Source: DATBMY01 sp036554605 (GTDB taxonomy: Bacteria; Acidobacteriota; Blastocatellia; UBA7656). From it: a stretch of DNA of 25,765 nucleotides. A program made the position numbers and the translations under genes. Positions 15,218 to 23,790 of the stretch are shown one piece after another. Within the stretch, counting starts at the first letter, position 1, and every line of letters begins with the position of its first letter. The notes beneath the pieces were generated by a model. That model saw only the letters and a list, made by a program, of their open reading frames with translations, was not told the DNA's origin and did not search any database. The stretch is from assembly GCA_036554605.1 (NCBI GenBank), contig DATBMY010000374.1:1-25765 (forward strand), given 5' to 3'.

Positions 15218-17626
15218 ATGGGAACATTGATACAAGACCTGCGATACGCGATACGGATGATAGCGAATAACCCGGCGTTTACCGCCGTGGCCGTTCTTGC
15301 GCTCGCTTTAGGCGTGGGAGCAAATACAGCGGTCTTCAGCGTAGTCAACGCCGTGCTGCTGCGCCCGTTACCTTACGCAGAGCCGGAGCGACTGATGATC
15401 CTATGGGAGAAAGCGCCGAAGATGGATACGTCGGTTGCTTACCCGAACTTCCTCGACTGGCGCTCCGGGCAGACCGCCTTCGAGCAGATCACCGCTTTTC
15501 GCCGCGAGAGCTTCAATCTTATCGGGGCGGGCGAGGCCGAGCGGTTGCAGGGGCGAATGGTGTCGTGGGAATTCTTTTCCACCTTCGGCGTAAAACCGCA
15601 AGAAGGGCGCGACTTCGGGCCGGATGACGACCGTGTGGGAGCCGGCCGCGCGGTCATTCTCGATTACGCTTTCTGGCAGCGGCGATTTGCCGGCGATAAA
15701 AACCTGATCGGCCAGCCGCTCACGCTCAACAACCTCGACTACACCGTCATAGGCGTTATGCCGGCCCAATTTCAATTCGGCGCGGGCGCGGACCTGTTCG
15801 TGCCGCTCGGCCTTTTCGCCGAGCGTTACCAGGACCGGAGCGAGCACCCGGGGCTTTATGTTGTAGGCCGGCTCAAGCAGGATATCACTCAAGAACAGGC
15901 CCGAGCCGAGATGGATCGAGTGATGGCCTCGCTCGCCGCTCAGTATCCGGATACGAATTTTGAGCGACGCATTCACATCGCGAGTCTATACGACGATACT
16001 GTGCAAGAAGTCAGGCCCGCGCTTGTCGTGCTGCTTGTAGCCGTGGCATTCGTGCTGTTGATCGCCTGCATAAATGTCGCAAACCTGCTGCTTGCGCGCT
16101 CGGCCACGCGGCAGAAAGAGATTGCCATACGGGTCGCGCTGGGCGCGAGCCGCTGGCGAATTGTGCGCCAGCTGCTCAGCGAGAGCCTGCTGCTTGCGTT
16201 TATAGGCGGGGGCGTGGGATTACTGCTCGCGATGTGGGGGACCGATATGCTTATCGGCTGGTCGCCCGGTTCAATTCCGAGAGTAGAAGGCACGAGCGTT
16301 GATGCAAGGGTGCTCGGATTTACCTTTGCGGTGTCGGTGCTGACGGGAGTATTCTTCGGCCTCGCGCCCGCTTTGCAATCTTCTCGCCCCGATCTCAACG
16401 AATCACTCAAAGAAGGCGACCGGGGTTCCACGGGCCGCCGGCAGCGCACGCGCAGCGCGCTTGTGGTTGCCGAAGTGGCGCTGACGATAGTGCCGCTCAT
16501 CGGAGCGGGACTTGCTATCAAGAGCATCTGGGAGCTTGGGAAAATTGATCTCGGCTTCGATGAAAAGAACGTGCTGTCGCTTCAGATGTCGGTGACCGCC
16601 AGCCCCGAGAAGACGCAGGAGGCGCGGCAATTCTTCGATCAGGTCGAAAATGAAGTCGGCCAACTCCCTGGTGTTCAGTCGGTAGGCGTCTCGTTTGGGC
16701 TGCCTTTCGGAGGCGCGCCCGAAAGCAACTTCAAGATCGAAACTGATGGACCGAAAGACGAGCGCATGGCGGTGATGTACATTGTGAGTCACGATTACTT
16801 CCGCACCCTCGGAATGCGATTGATCAGCGGCAGGTTCTTCACTCCCGCTGATACGCGCGAGAGCGTGCCGGTCGCGGTCATCGACCGCAGGCTGGCCGAG
16901 CGCGACTTTCCGGGCCAGGACCCTGTAGGAAAGCGGCTCGTGCGGTTTGGCGGGCAGGGAATGTTTGAAATCGTCGGCGTGGTCGAGCCCGTCAAGCACT
17001 ACGGGCTCGAAGGGCAGGTCCCCGTAGATGCGCAGATGTATTACAACCTGGCGCAGGTCCCCGACAACATCATGCCCTTTATCATAGGCCGCATGCATCT
17101 TATCGCGCGCACCTCGGGCGACCCAACGAGCCTCGCCTCCGGCGTGCGAGCCCAGATAGCCGCGATCAATAAAGACCAGCCGGTCTTCGATATCAAGAGC
17201 ATGGAGCAGCGAGTGGCGGACTCAATCGGCGGGAGGCGCTTCACGATGCTGCTGCTTACGGTCTTCGCGTCGGTGGCGCTGCTGCTTGCGGCGGTGGGCG
17301 TCTATGGCGTGATGTCGTATTCGGTCGCGCAGCGCACGCACGAGATAGGCATAAGAATGGCTCTGGGAGCCAGCTCTGGGGATGTGATGAGGCTTGTGGT
17401 CGGGCGAACTTTGTTACTGGTCGCGGTGGGAGTGGCCCTCGGCTTGACGGCCGCATTCGCGCTGACGCGCTGGATGTCGAGCATGCTTTACGGCGTGAGC
17501 TCGACCGACCCGGTGACCTTTGCGGTCATATCACTATTGCTGATCGTTGTGGCGCTTTTGGCCTCGGCTGTGCCCGCGCGCCGCGCGACAAGAGTCGACC
17601 CGATGGTCGCGCTAAGACATGAGTAG
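15218..17626 (+). CDS. ADOP-family ABC transporter permease
   Basis: ADOP of 802 aa beginning MGTLIQDLRYAIRMI. First helix about 20-42; periplasmic domain, where the usual LWQRRFGGD appears as FWQRRFAGD; first FtsX block about 269-392; second-half helix about 414-434 with a proline (TIVPLIGAG) where other copies have leucine; second FtsX block from about 675 with EIGIRMALGASSGDVMRLVVGR. It is the close paralogue of the gene at 7629, sharing the loop sequence and the long second periplasmic insertion (NIMPFIIGRMHLIAR). The 13-mer GGCTCTGGGAGCC is at 17359. The TAG stop is shared with the next hairpin arm. Confidence 0.95.
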   Translation: MGTLIQDLRYAIRMIANNPAFTAVAVLALALGVGANTAVFSVVNAVLLRPLPYAEPERLMILWEKAPKMDTSVAYPNFLDWRSGQTAFEQITAFRRESFNLIGAGEAERLQGRMVSWEFFSTFGVKPQEGRDFGPDDDRVGAGRAVILDYAFWQRRFAGDKNLIGQPLTLNNLDYTVIGVMPAQFQFGAGADLFVPLGLFAERYQDRSEHPGLYVVGRLKQDITQEQARAEMDRVMASLAAQYPDTNFERRIHIASLYDDTVQEVRPALVVLLVAVAFVLLIACINVANLLLARSATRQKEIAIRVALGASRWRIVRQLLSESLLLAFIGGGVGLLLAMWGTDMLIGWSPGSIPRVEGTSVDARVLGFTFAVSVLTGVFFGLAPALQSSRPDLNESLKEGDRGSTGRRQRTRSALVVAEVALTIVPLIGAGLAIKSIWELGKIDLGFDEKNVLSLQMSVTASPEKTQEARQFFDQVENEVGQLPGVQSVGVSFGLPFGGAPESNFKIETDGPKDERMAVMYIVSHDYFRTLGMRLISGRFFTPADTRESVPVAVIDRRLAERDFPGQDPVGKRLVRFGGQGMFEIVGVVEPVKHYGLEGQVPVDAQMYYNLAQVPDNIMPFIIGRMHLIARTSGDPTSLASGVRAQIAAINKDQPVFDIKSMEQRVADSIGGRRFTMLLLTVFASVALLLAAVGVYGVMSYSVAQRTHEIGIRMALGASSGDVMRLVVGRTLLLVAVGVALGLTAAFALTRWMSSMLYGVSSTDPVTFAVISLLLIVVALLASAVPARRATRVDPMVALRHE

Positions 17627-17750
17627 GAGCCAGAGGTCGGAGGTCAGGGGGCAGAGATTATCTGTGAGATAGCATCTGAAATTTGAAACAGGCTATTTGA
17701 GATTCGGCATCTCAAATGCCCTGCCCCCTGACCTCCGGCTCCCGACCCCT
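17625..17750 (+). repeat. Composite heptamer-arm hairpin element (core forward)
   Basis: Left arm from the AG of TAG (17625) through the unit AGGGGGC ending at 17652; right arm 17718-17750, exactly GCCCT plus four 7-nt units. The inner units GGAGGTC and AGGGGGC occur in the same order in both arms and pair perfectly; the outer units are offset by one, as if a unit (AGAGGTC) was inserted on the left. The core contains CTGTGAGATAGCATCTGAAA on the plus strand, and a small inner hairpin GGCAT-ATGCC at about 17707-17721. The SD starts at 17751, with no gap. Confidence 0.88.
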
Positions 17751-17755
17751 GGAGG
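17751..17755 (+). promoter_or_regulatory. Ribosome binding site that fixes the start at 17760
   Basis: GGAGG-TATT-ATG, identical to the leaders at 7620 and 12744. It excludes the in-frame TTG at 17697, which is inside the repeat. Confidence 0.85.
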
Positions 17756-17759
17756 TATT

Positions 17760-20201
17760 ATGGAAACGTTGTGGCAAGACATTCGCTACGGCGCGCGACT
17801 GCTGATACGCAGGCCCGCCTTTACAGCTATCGCAGTCGTTACGCTTGCGCTCGGCATCGGCGCAAATACCGCGGTCTTCAGCGTGGTCAATGCGGTGCTA
17901 TTTCGCTCGCTGCCATACGAAGCGGCCGACAGGCTTGTCTTCGTCTCCGAGGCGATAAACAAGGAGCCGCGCCCGGTCGCTTATCCGAATTACCTCGACT
18001 GGCGCGCCGAGCAGACGACCTTCGATGATCTCGCGGCATATTCGCTGACAGAGTTTACCCTGGTGGGCAATTCTCGGGCCGAGCGGATAATGGGCGAAGT
18101 CGTCACGGGCAATTATATTTCACTGCTTGGGGTTCGACCCGCGCTTGGCAGGGATTTCAGCCCCGAAGAGACCCGGACGCCGCTCACGCACCCGGTTGCA
18201 ATCATAAGTCATGCCTGCTGGCAATCGCGCTTCGGCTCGGACCCCGGACTCGTAGGCGGCACGATAAAACTCAACGAAGTCGCTTTCACCGTCATCGGCA
18301 TAATGCCCGAAGGCTTCAAGGGCTTTTCAGGCGCGGCCGAGGTTTGGGCCCCGATGATGATGCGCGACGCGCTGTGGCCTCAGACGGCGAAATACGATTT
18401 CTTGCGCAATCGCGACGTGCACTGGCACCGCGTGATTGGCCGCATCAAGGCGGGCGTAACGCTCCAGAGCGCGCAGTCGGAAATGGAGGCGATAGCGGCC
18501 AGGCTCGAACAGAGCTATCCCAAAGATAACGCCAACCGCGGCGCGCTTGTCACGGGCGCGCGGGAGAGGCTGGTCGGAGAGGCGCGCCCGGCGCTGCTCG
18601 TGCTTTTCGCGGCTGTAGCGTTCGTGCTGCTTATCGCCTGCGCGAACGTGGCCAGTCTCGTGCTCGCCCGCGCGGCCACGCGGCAAAGAGAGATTGCCGT
18701 AAGAGTGGCTCTGGGAGCCGGTCGCGGGAGGATCATAAAGCAATTGCTCACGGAAAGCGCCATACTCTCTATGGCGGGCGGCGCGGCCGGGCTTCTGGTC
18801 GCCACCTGGACCATGGACCTGCTCGTCTCAATACTGCCGATCGAATTGCCGCGCTTCGCCGCGGTCGGCATTGACGGCGGAGTGCTTCTGTTCACGCTTG
18901 CCGTATCGCTTCTGACCGGTCTTGCGCTGGGCGTCGCTCCCGCGCTCGAAGGATCGAAACCCGATCTCAATGAAACTCTCAAGGATGGCTCGCGCAGCGC
19001 CGGCACTATTCGAGGCCAGCGTATCCGTTCCGGCATCGTGGTGGCCGAGATCGCGCTCGCGCTCGTATTGATGATCGGCGCGGGGTTGATGCTGAAAAGC
19101 TTCAGGCACATGCAGGAGGTCGATACCGGCTTTAAGCCCGAGGGACTGCTGACCATGCGATTCGACGTGCCCGCAAGCGTTAAGGGCGACGAGCGCGTGC
19201 GCTTTGGCGAGCGGGTCATCGAGCGCGCCTCCGGGCTTGCGGCCGTGGAGAGAGCGGCGATCACTTACACAGATATGTTTTTGTGGCACGGCATAAGCCG
19301 CGGGTTCACTATCGAAGGCGGCGAGCCGCGCCCGGCGGGGGACTCGGACTCGGTCTATTTTCAGGACATCAGCTCGAACTTCTTCGCCACGATGGGCGTG
19401 CCCATTCTTTCCGGGCGCGATTTTTCGACAAGCGATGACCGAAGCGCGCCTCGGGTCGCGGTGGTGAGCGAGGCGTTCGCCCGGCGCTACTGGCCGAAAG
19501 ACGAGGCGGTGGGCAAGCGCTTCAAGTACGGCCCGGCCGATTCAAAGGCTCCGTGGATTACGGTCGTCGGGATCGCGGGCAATATCAAGTTCAAGGATTT
19601 GAGACACGATCCCATCAACGACCCGGTCGTTTACGTCCCGCTGCTTCAAAGCGAAGTCGTTATAAGTTTGACGCTCGTCGCGCGCACGACGGTCGACCCG
19701 GCGAGCGTTGCCTCTCAGTTGCGCGCCGAGATACAGAAGATAGATCCGGAGATCCCGGTCTATAGCGTCTCGACTGTCATGGACCGGCTTGCGGCTCAGA
19801 CGTCCGAGACTCGCTCTTACGCGCTGCTCATCGGCTCTTTCGCCGTGCTCGCTATGTTTCTTTCCGTAGTAGGCATATACGGCGTGATGTCTTACACGGT
19901 GGCCGAGCGCACGCGCGAGATAGGCGTAAGAATGGCTCTGGGAGCCGGTTCCGCGAATGTCTTGAGGCTGGTCGTTGGGCGAGGGATGCGGCTCGCGTCG
20001 CTGGGCGTGGCCCTCGGGCTTGCGGGCGCGTATGCGCTGACGCGGCTGATGTCGAGCCTGCTGTTCGACGTCACCTCCACGGACCCGTTCACTTTCGCGC
20101 TTGCGGCGGCGATCTTCGTGGCGGTAGCCCTGGCGGCAAACGTGATTCCCGCGCGGCGCGCCGCTCGGCTCGATCCCATGGAGGCGCTCAGGCATGAGTA
20201 G
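17760..20201 (+). CDS. ADOP-family ABC transporter permease
   Basis: ADOP of 813 aa beginning METLWQDIRYGARLL. A frame from 17697 would add 21 repeat-encoded residues. First helix about 20-43; periplasmic domain with IISHACWQSRFGSDP, one of the more altered forms of this motif; first FtsX block about 279-402 with EIAVRVALGAGRGRIIKQ; second-half helix about 425-446; second FtsX block from about 687 with EIGVRMALGAGSANVLRLVVGR. The second periplasmic domain is distinctive (MRFDVPASVKGDERVRFGE). The 13-mer GGCTCTGGGAGCC occurs in both halves (18707 and 19934). It is the last permease before the peptidase gene; its TAG stop opens the next element. Confidence 0.95.
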   Translation: METLWQDIRYGARLLIRRPAFTAIAVVTLALGIGANTAVFSVVNAVLFRSLPYEAADRLVFVSEAINKEPRPVAYPNYLDWRAEQTTFDDLAAYSLTEFTLVGNSRAERIMGEVVTGNYISLLGVRPALGRDFSPEETRTPLTHPVAIISHACWQSRFGSDPGLVGGTIKLNEVAFTVIGIMPEGFKGFSGAAEVWAPMMMRDALWPQTAKYDFLRNRDVHWHRVIGRIKAGVTLQSAQSEMEAIAARLEQSYPKDNANRGALVTGARERLVGEARPALLVLFAAVAFVLLIACANVASLVLARAATRQREIAVRVALGAGRGRIIKQLLTESAILSMAGGAAGLLVATWTMDLLVSILPIELPRFAAVGIDGGVLLFTLAVSLLTGLALGVAPALEGSKPDLNETLKDGSRSAGTIRGQRIRSGIVVAEIALALVLMIGAGLMLKSFRHMQEVDTGFKPEGLLTMRFDVPASVKGDERVRFGERVIERASGLAAVERAAITYTDMFLWHGISRGFTIEGGEPRPAGDSDSVYFQDISSNFFATMGVPILSGRDFSTSDDRSAPRVAVVSEAFARRYWPKDEAVGKRFKYGPADSKAPWITVVGIAGNIKFKDLRHDPINDPVVYVPLLQSEVVISLTLVARTTVDPASVASQLRAEIQKIDPEIPVYSVSTVMDRLAAQTSETRSYALLIGSFAVLAMFLSVVGIYGVMSYTVAERTREIGVRMALGAGSANVLRLVVGRGMRLASLGVALGLAGAYALTRLMSSLLFDVTSTDPFTFALAAAIFVAVALAANVIPARRAARLDPMEALRHE

Positions 20202-20317
20202 GGGTCAGGGGCCGGGGTCAGAGGTCAGGGATTGTTTGTGAAATAGCATTTGAAATTTGAAATCCCAGATTTGAGATTTCAGATGCCCTGACCCCTGGCC
20301 CCCGGCCCCCGACCCCT
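20200..20317 (+). repeat. Composite heptamer-arm hairpin element (core forward)
   Basis: Left arm 20200-20233 starts on the AG of TAG and includes units AGGGGTC and AGGGGCC, with one unit shortened to six nucleotides (20214-20219). Right arm 20285-20317 is again GCCCT plus four full units. The core reads TTTGTGAAATAGCATTTGAA on the plus strand, and GCATTTGAAAT near its left end can pair with ATTTCAGATGC near its right end (one G-T pair). Unlike the copies before the permeases, this one ends 45 nt upstream of the next SD. Confidence 0.86.
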
Positions 20318-20376
20318 GATAGGATGATTATCAAACTGCATCAAGCAACAAATATAGAATCTGGAGGATTGGATTA
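20318..20376 (+). promoter_or_regulatory. Unique leader of the peptidase gene with its SD
   Basis: Between the hairpin and the ATG lie 59 nt not found in the other spacers. They are AT-richer, contain a weak inverted repeat (TGATA at 20316-20320 and TATCA at 20328-20332), and carry a strong SD (GGAGG, 20363-20367) nine nucleotides from the ATG. I could not identify a confident -35/-10 pair. The separate leader suggests that the peptidase gene may be expressed differently from the permeases. Confidence 0.45.
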
Positions 20377-23300
20377 ATGGTCTCAAGACTGATGCGCATC
20401 GCTTTGGTAGCGATGTTGTTTCTGTTGCCTGGACGGGCCGACGCGCAGACGAAGCTGCTGCGCTTCCCCGACATTCACGGCGATAAAGTAATCTTCACCT
20501 ATGGCGGCGACCTGTGGGTTGCGCCGGCCACGGGAGGGACGGCCACGCGGCTGACCACTCACCCCGGCATAGAGGTCTTTGCCAGGTTCTCGCCCGACGG
20601 CAAATGGATCGCCTTCACCGGGCAGTATGACGGCGACGAGCAGGTTTACGTCATGCCGGCCGGGGGCGGCGAGCCCCGCCAGTTGACCTTTTATCCCGCG
20701 CGCGGGCCGCTCACGCCCCGCTGGGGCTATGACAATCAGGTCTTCGGCTGGACCTCGGACGGCAAGCGCATAATCTTCCGCTCGCAGCGCGATTCGTGGA
20801 CGCTTCCGGTAGCGCGGCTCTACACCGTCTCCGTCGACGGCGGGCCGGCCGAGGCGCTGCCGATGCCGGAGGCGGGCTCGGGCGATTTTTCGCCCGACGG
20901 CGCGCGGATGGTCTACTCGCCGCAGTCGCGCGATTTCCGCTCCGAAAAGCGGTACGGTGGCGGCCAGGCGAACATGCTTTATATATTCGACCTGAAGACG
21001 CTCGACGCCCGCCGCATAAGCCAGGGGCCGCGGCCCGACCGCGACCCGATGTGGATAGGCGATACGATATATTTCAACTCGGACCGCGACGGTCATTTCA
21101 ACCTCTACTCCTACGACGTGGCTTCGGGCAGGACGACCCCGCTTACTTCTAACAGGACATGGGACGTTCGCTGGCCGTCGAGCGATAACCAGAGCCGCAT
21201 AGTCTATGAGCTCAACGGCGAGCTTCAGGTGCTGGACGTGCGCTCTAAGAAGAACACGCCGATCTCTATAAGCGTGCCCAGCGACGTGCTGACGCGACGG
21301 CCGAGCCGCGTATCGGCCGCAAATAATATCAGCGACGTATCGCTCAGCCCCAAGGGCGAGCGCGTGTTGTTTGCCGCGCGCGGCGATATATTCAGCGCGC
21401 CCGCTGAAAAAGGTCCGACTCGCAATCTGACGAACTCTTCAAACGCGCACGATAAATGGCCGCGCTGGTCGCCCGACGGGTCGCGCATCGCTTTCATCTC
21501 GGACAGGAGCGGCGAAGAGGAAGTCTGGGTCGTCGCGCAGGATGGGTTGAAGGCGGCCGAGCAGCTCACCACGGGCGGAAAGGCCATGCGCTATGCGCCC
21601 GAGTGGTCGCCCGACGGGTCGCGCATAGCCTTCAGCGATAAAGATGGCAAGCTTTATGTGTTGACTATCGCCGACCGCAAGCTCACCGAAATCGCCGACG
21701 CGCCGCGCGGGCAGATTCGCGATTACATCTGGTCGCCTCGCGGCAATCACCTCGCATTCAGCTACGCAGGTGTGAATGGTTTCTCGTCGGTCTATATATG
21801 GAGCTCGACCGACGGCAAGGTCAACCGCATAACCAACACGCTGTTCAACGCATTCAACCCGGCGTGGGACCCGCAGGGCGATTACATTTATTACCTGAGC
21901 GACCGCGAGTTCGCGCCTCAGATATCTTCAATCGAGTTCAACTACGCGCTCAACCGCGAGACGATGATTTACGCGGTCTCTTTGCGCAAGGACGTTAAGC
22001 ACCCGTTCCCGCCCGAAAGCGACGAGGTGACAATCACCGCGCAGGCGGGCGACCCGGCGACGGCCAAGCCCGCGGGCAAGGGCGACCCGCAGGTGCCGGG
22101 CGATCCGGTCAAGGACGTAAAGCAGGAACCGGCGCAGGCCGATCCCGGAAGGCCCGCCACGCAGCCGGGCGCGCAGGCAGCCACCTCCACTCAAGCGCGT
22201 CCCGCCCAGCCTAAGCCTTCGGACCCGCTAACAATAGATTTCGACCGTATAAGCGAGCGGGCCTCGCGCGTGCCCGTGGGAGCGGACAACTACGGTGGGC
22301 TTTCGGCCAAGACGGGCCATCTGCTCTACGTAGTCGGGCCGCCTTTTTATTACGGCCGCGCACCCGAGCGACCGGCGAGCCTTCGCATATACTCGCTGAA
22401 GGATCGCAAAGAGACGAATCTGGTCGATCAGATAAACGGGTACTTGCTTTCCGACGACGGCGCGAAGATGCTGGTTGCCTCGGGCGGCGCGTTTGCGATG
22501 TATGACGCGACGCCGATGGCCGAGCGCACCCGCAAGCCGGTCTCGACCGCCGGTCTCATGGTCGACCGCGTGCCGGAACAGGAATGGCGGCAGATATTCG
22601 GCGAAGTGTGGCGGCGCTATCGTGACTGGTTCTACGTTGAGAACATGCACGGCTACGACTGGGCGGCGCTGCGCAAGCAGTACGAGCCGCTGCTCGATCA
22701 CGTCGCGCACCGCTCGGATTTGAACTACGTCATCGCCGAGATGATCTCCGAGCTGACGGTTCAGCACGCTTACGTCGAGGGGGGCGATTTCAACATCCCG
22801 CCGCGCCCGCGCGTGGCGCTGCCCGGCGCGCGCTTCGAGCTCGATAAACAGGCGGGCCGCTTCCGCATAGCGAAGATATTCGGCGGGCATAACGAAGAAG
22901 ATATATACCGCTCGCCGCTCAGCGAAGTCGGCGTCGACGTCAAAGTGGGCGATTACGTCCTGGCGATCAACGGCGAAGAGCTTAAGGCGAACGAAGACCC
23001 GTACAGGCTGCTTCGCAACCGGGCCGACGCGCCCGTGAGCCTGACGGTCAACAGCCGGCCGAGCATGGAAGGCTCGCGCACAATCTCCTATCGCCCGATA
23101 ACCGACGAGGGCAACCTTTTATATCTGGACTGGGTGATGGAGAACCGCCGCAAGGTAGACCAGCTTTCGGGCGGGCGCGTAGGCTACCTGCACATACCCG
23201 ATATGGGCGCCAACGGCATACGCGAGTTCATAAAGTGGTACTACCCGCAACTCGACAAGGAAGGGCTGATCGTTGACGCTCGGGCCAATGGTGGCGGCAA

Positions 23301-23790
23301 CGTCTCGCGCATGCTTATCGAGCGGCTGCGGCGCGACCTGCTGGCGCTCAACTACAGCCGCACGTCGGATATTGCCAACACCTACCCGGACGGGGTCTTC
23401 ATAGGGCCCATGGCCGCGCTGCTCGATCAGAACTCGGCCTCCGATGGCGACATCTTTCCGGCGATGTTCAAGCAGGCGGGTCTCGGGCCGCTCATCGGCA
23501 AGCGCTCGTGGGGCGGCGTGGTGGGCATATCGAACCGCGGACCGCTGATTGACGGCGGAGGAATAAGCGTGCCCGAAAGCGGGTTCGCGAGTGTTAAGGG
23601 CGAATGGATAATCGAAGGCTACGGCGTCGATCCCGACATAGAGGTCGACAACGAGCCGCGGCTGGTCGTGCAGGGACGCGACCCGCAGCTGGAAAGGGCG
23701 GTTGAAGAAGTGATGAAGAAGCTTCGTCAAGCGCCCGTCAAGCTTCCGGCCAAGCCGGCCGGCCCGGTAAAGACCCCGACGAGACCTTAG
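20377..23790 (+). CDS. Secreted tricorn-type S41 serine peptidase
   Basis: Tricorn-protease homologue (1137 aa; archaeal tricorn is about 1070), which cuts oligopeptides in a cavity formed by beta-propellers. Residues 1-23 look like a Sec signal peptide (hydrophobic 8-17, cleavage after ADA), so it should act in the periplasm. Next come PD40/TolB-type propeller repeats, with SPDG motifs near 72, 169, 365 and 411; a Pro/Ala/Lys-rich linker about 551-617; a tricorn C1-like helical part about 640-808; a PDZ domain about 809-910; and the S41 core to about 1110. By comparison with tricorn (Ser745, His746, Ser965, Glu1023), catalytic residues are His797 (TVQHAY), Ser1022 (NSASDGDIF) and Glu1080 (IEGYGVDPD); the residue before the His is Gln, not Ser. 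It ends in a basic, Pro-rich tail. An in-frame ATG at 20392 is possible but worse spaced from the SD. Confidence 0.92.
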   Translation: MVSRLMRIALVAMLFLLPGRADAQTKLLRFPDIHGDKVIFTYGGDLWVAPATGGTATRLTTHPGIEVFARFSPDGKWIAFTGQYDGDEQVYVMPAGGGEPRQLTFYPARGPLTPRWGYDNQVFGWTSDGKRIIFRSQRDSWTLPVARLYTVSVDGGPAEALPMPEAGSGDFSPDGARMVYSPQSRDFRSEKRYGGGQANMLYIFDLKTLDARRISQGPRPDRDPMWIGDTIYFNSDRDGHFNLYSYDVASGRTTPLTSNRTWDVRWPSSDNQSRIVYELNGELQVLDVRSKKNTPISISVPSDVLTRRPSRVSAANNISDVSLSPKGERVLFAARGDIFSAPAEKGPTRNLTNSSNAHDKWPRWSPDGSRIAFISDRSGEEEVWVVAQDGLKAAEQLTTGGKAMRYAPEWSPDGSRIAFSDKDGKLYVLTIADRKLTEIADAPRGQIRDYIWSPRGNHLAFSYAGVNGFSSVYIWSSTDGKVNRITNTLFNAFNPAWDPQGDYIYYLSDREFAPQISSIEFNYALNRETMIYAVSLRKDVKHPFPPESDEVTITAQAGDPATAKPAGKGDPQVPGDPVKDVKQEPAQADPGRPATQPGAQAATSTQARPAQPKPSDPLTIDFDRISERASRVPVGADNYGGLSAKTGHLLYVVGPPFYYGRAPERPASLRIYSLKDRKETNLVDQINGYLLSDDGAKMLVASGGAFAMYDATPMAERTRKPVSTAGLMVDRVPEQEWRQIFGEVWRRYRDWFYVENMHGYDWAALRKQYEPLLDHVAHRSDLNYVIAEMISELTVQHAYVEGGDFNIPPRPRVALPGARFELDKQAGRFRIAKIFGGHNEEDIYRSPLSEVGVDVKVGDYVLAINGEELKANEDPYRLLRNRADAPVSLTVNSRPSMEGSRTISYRPITDEGNLLYLDWVMENRRKVDQLSGGRVGYLHIPDMGANGIREFIKWYYPQLDKEGLIVDARANGGGNVSRMLIERLRRDLLALNYSRTSDIANTYPDGVFIGPMAALLDQNSASDGDIFPAMFKQAGLGPLIGKRSWGGVVGISNRGPLIDGGGISVPESGFASVKGEWIIEGYGVDPDIEVDNEPRLVVQGRDPQLERAVEEVMKKLRQAPVKLPAKPAGPVKTPTRP

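Larger units (their letters stand above)
3462..19946 (+). repeat. Ten dispersed exact copies of a 13-mer inside the permease genes
   Basis: GGCTCTGGGAGCC (5-bp inverted arms around TGG) starts at 3462, 4686, 5985, 7407, 9803, 13667, 15098, 17359, 18707 and 19934. Eight copies encode the ALGA of the cytoplasmic FtsX loop; the copies at 7407 and 15098 encode VALGA in the last membrane helix. Where the same amino acids occur without the motif, the codons are different (for example GCGCTGGGGGCG). Confidence 0.85.
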
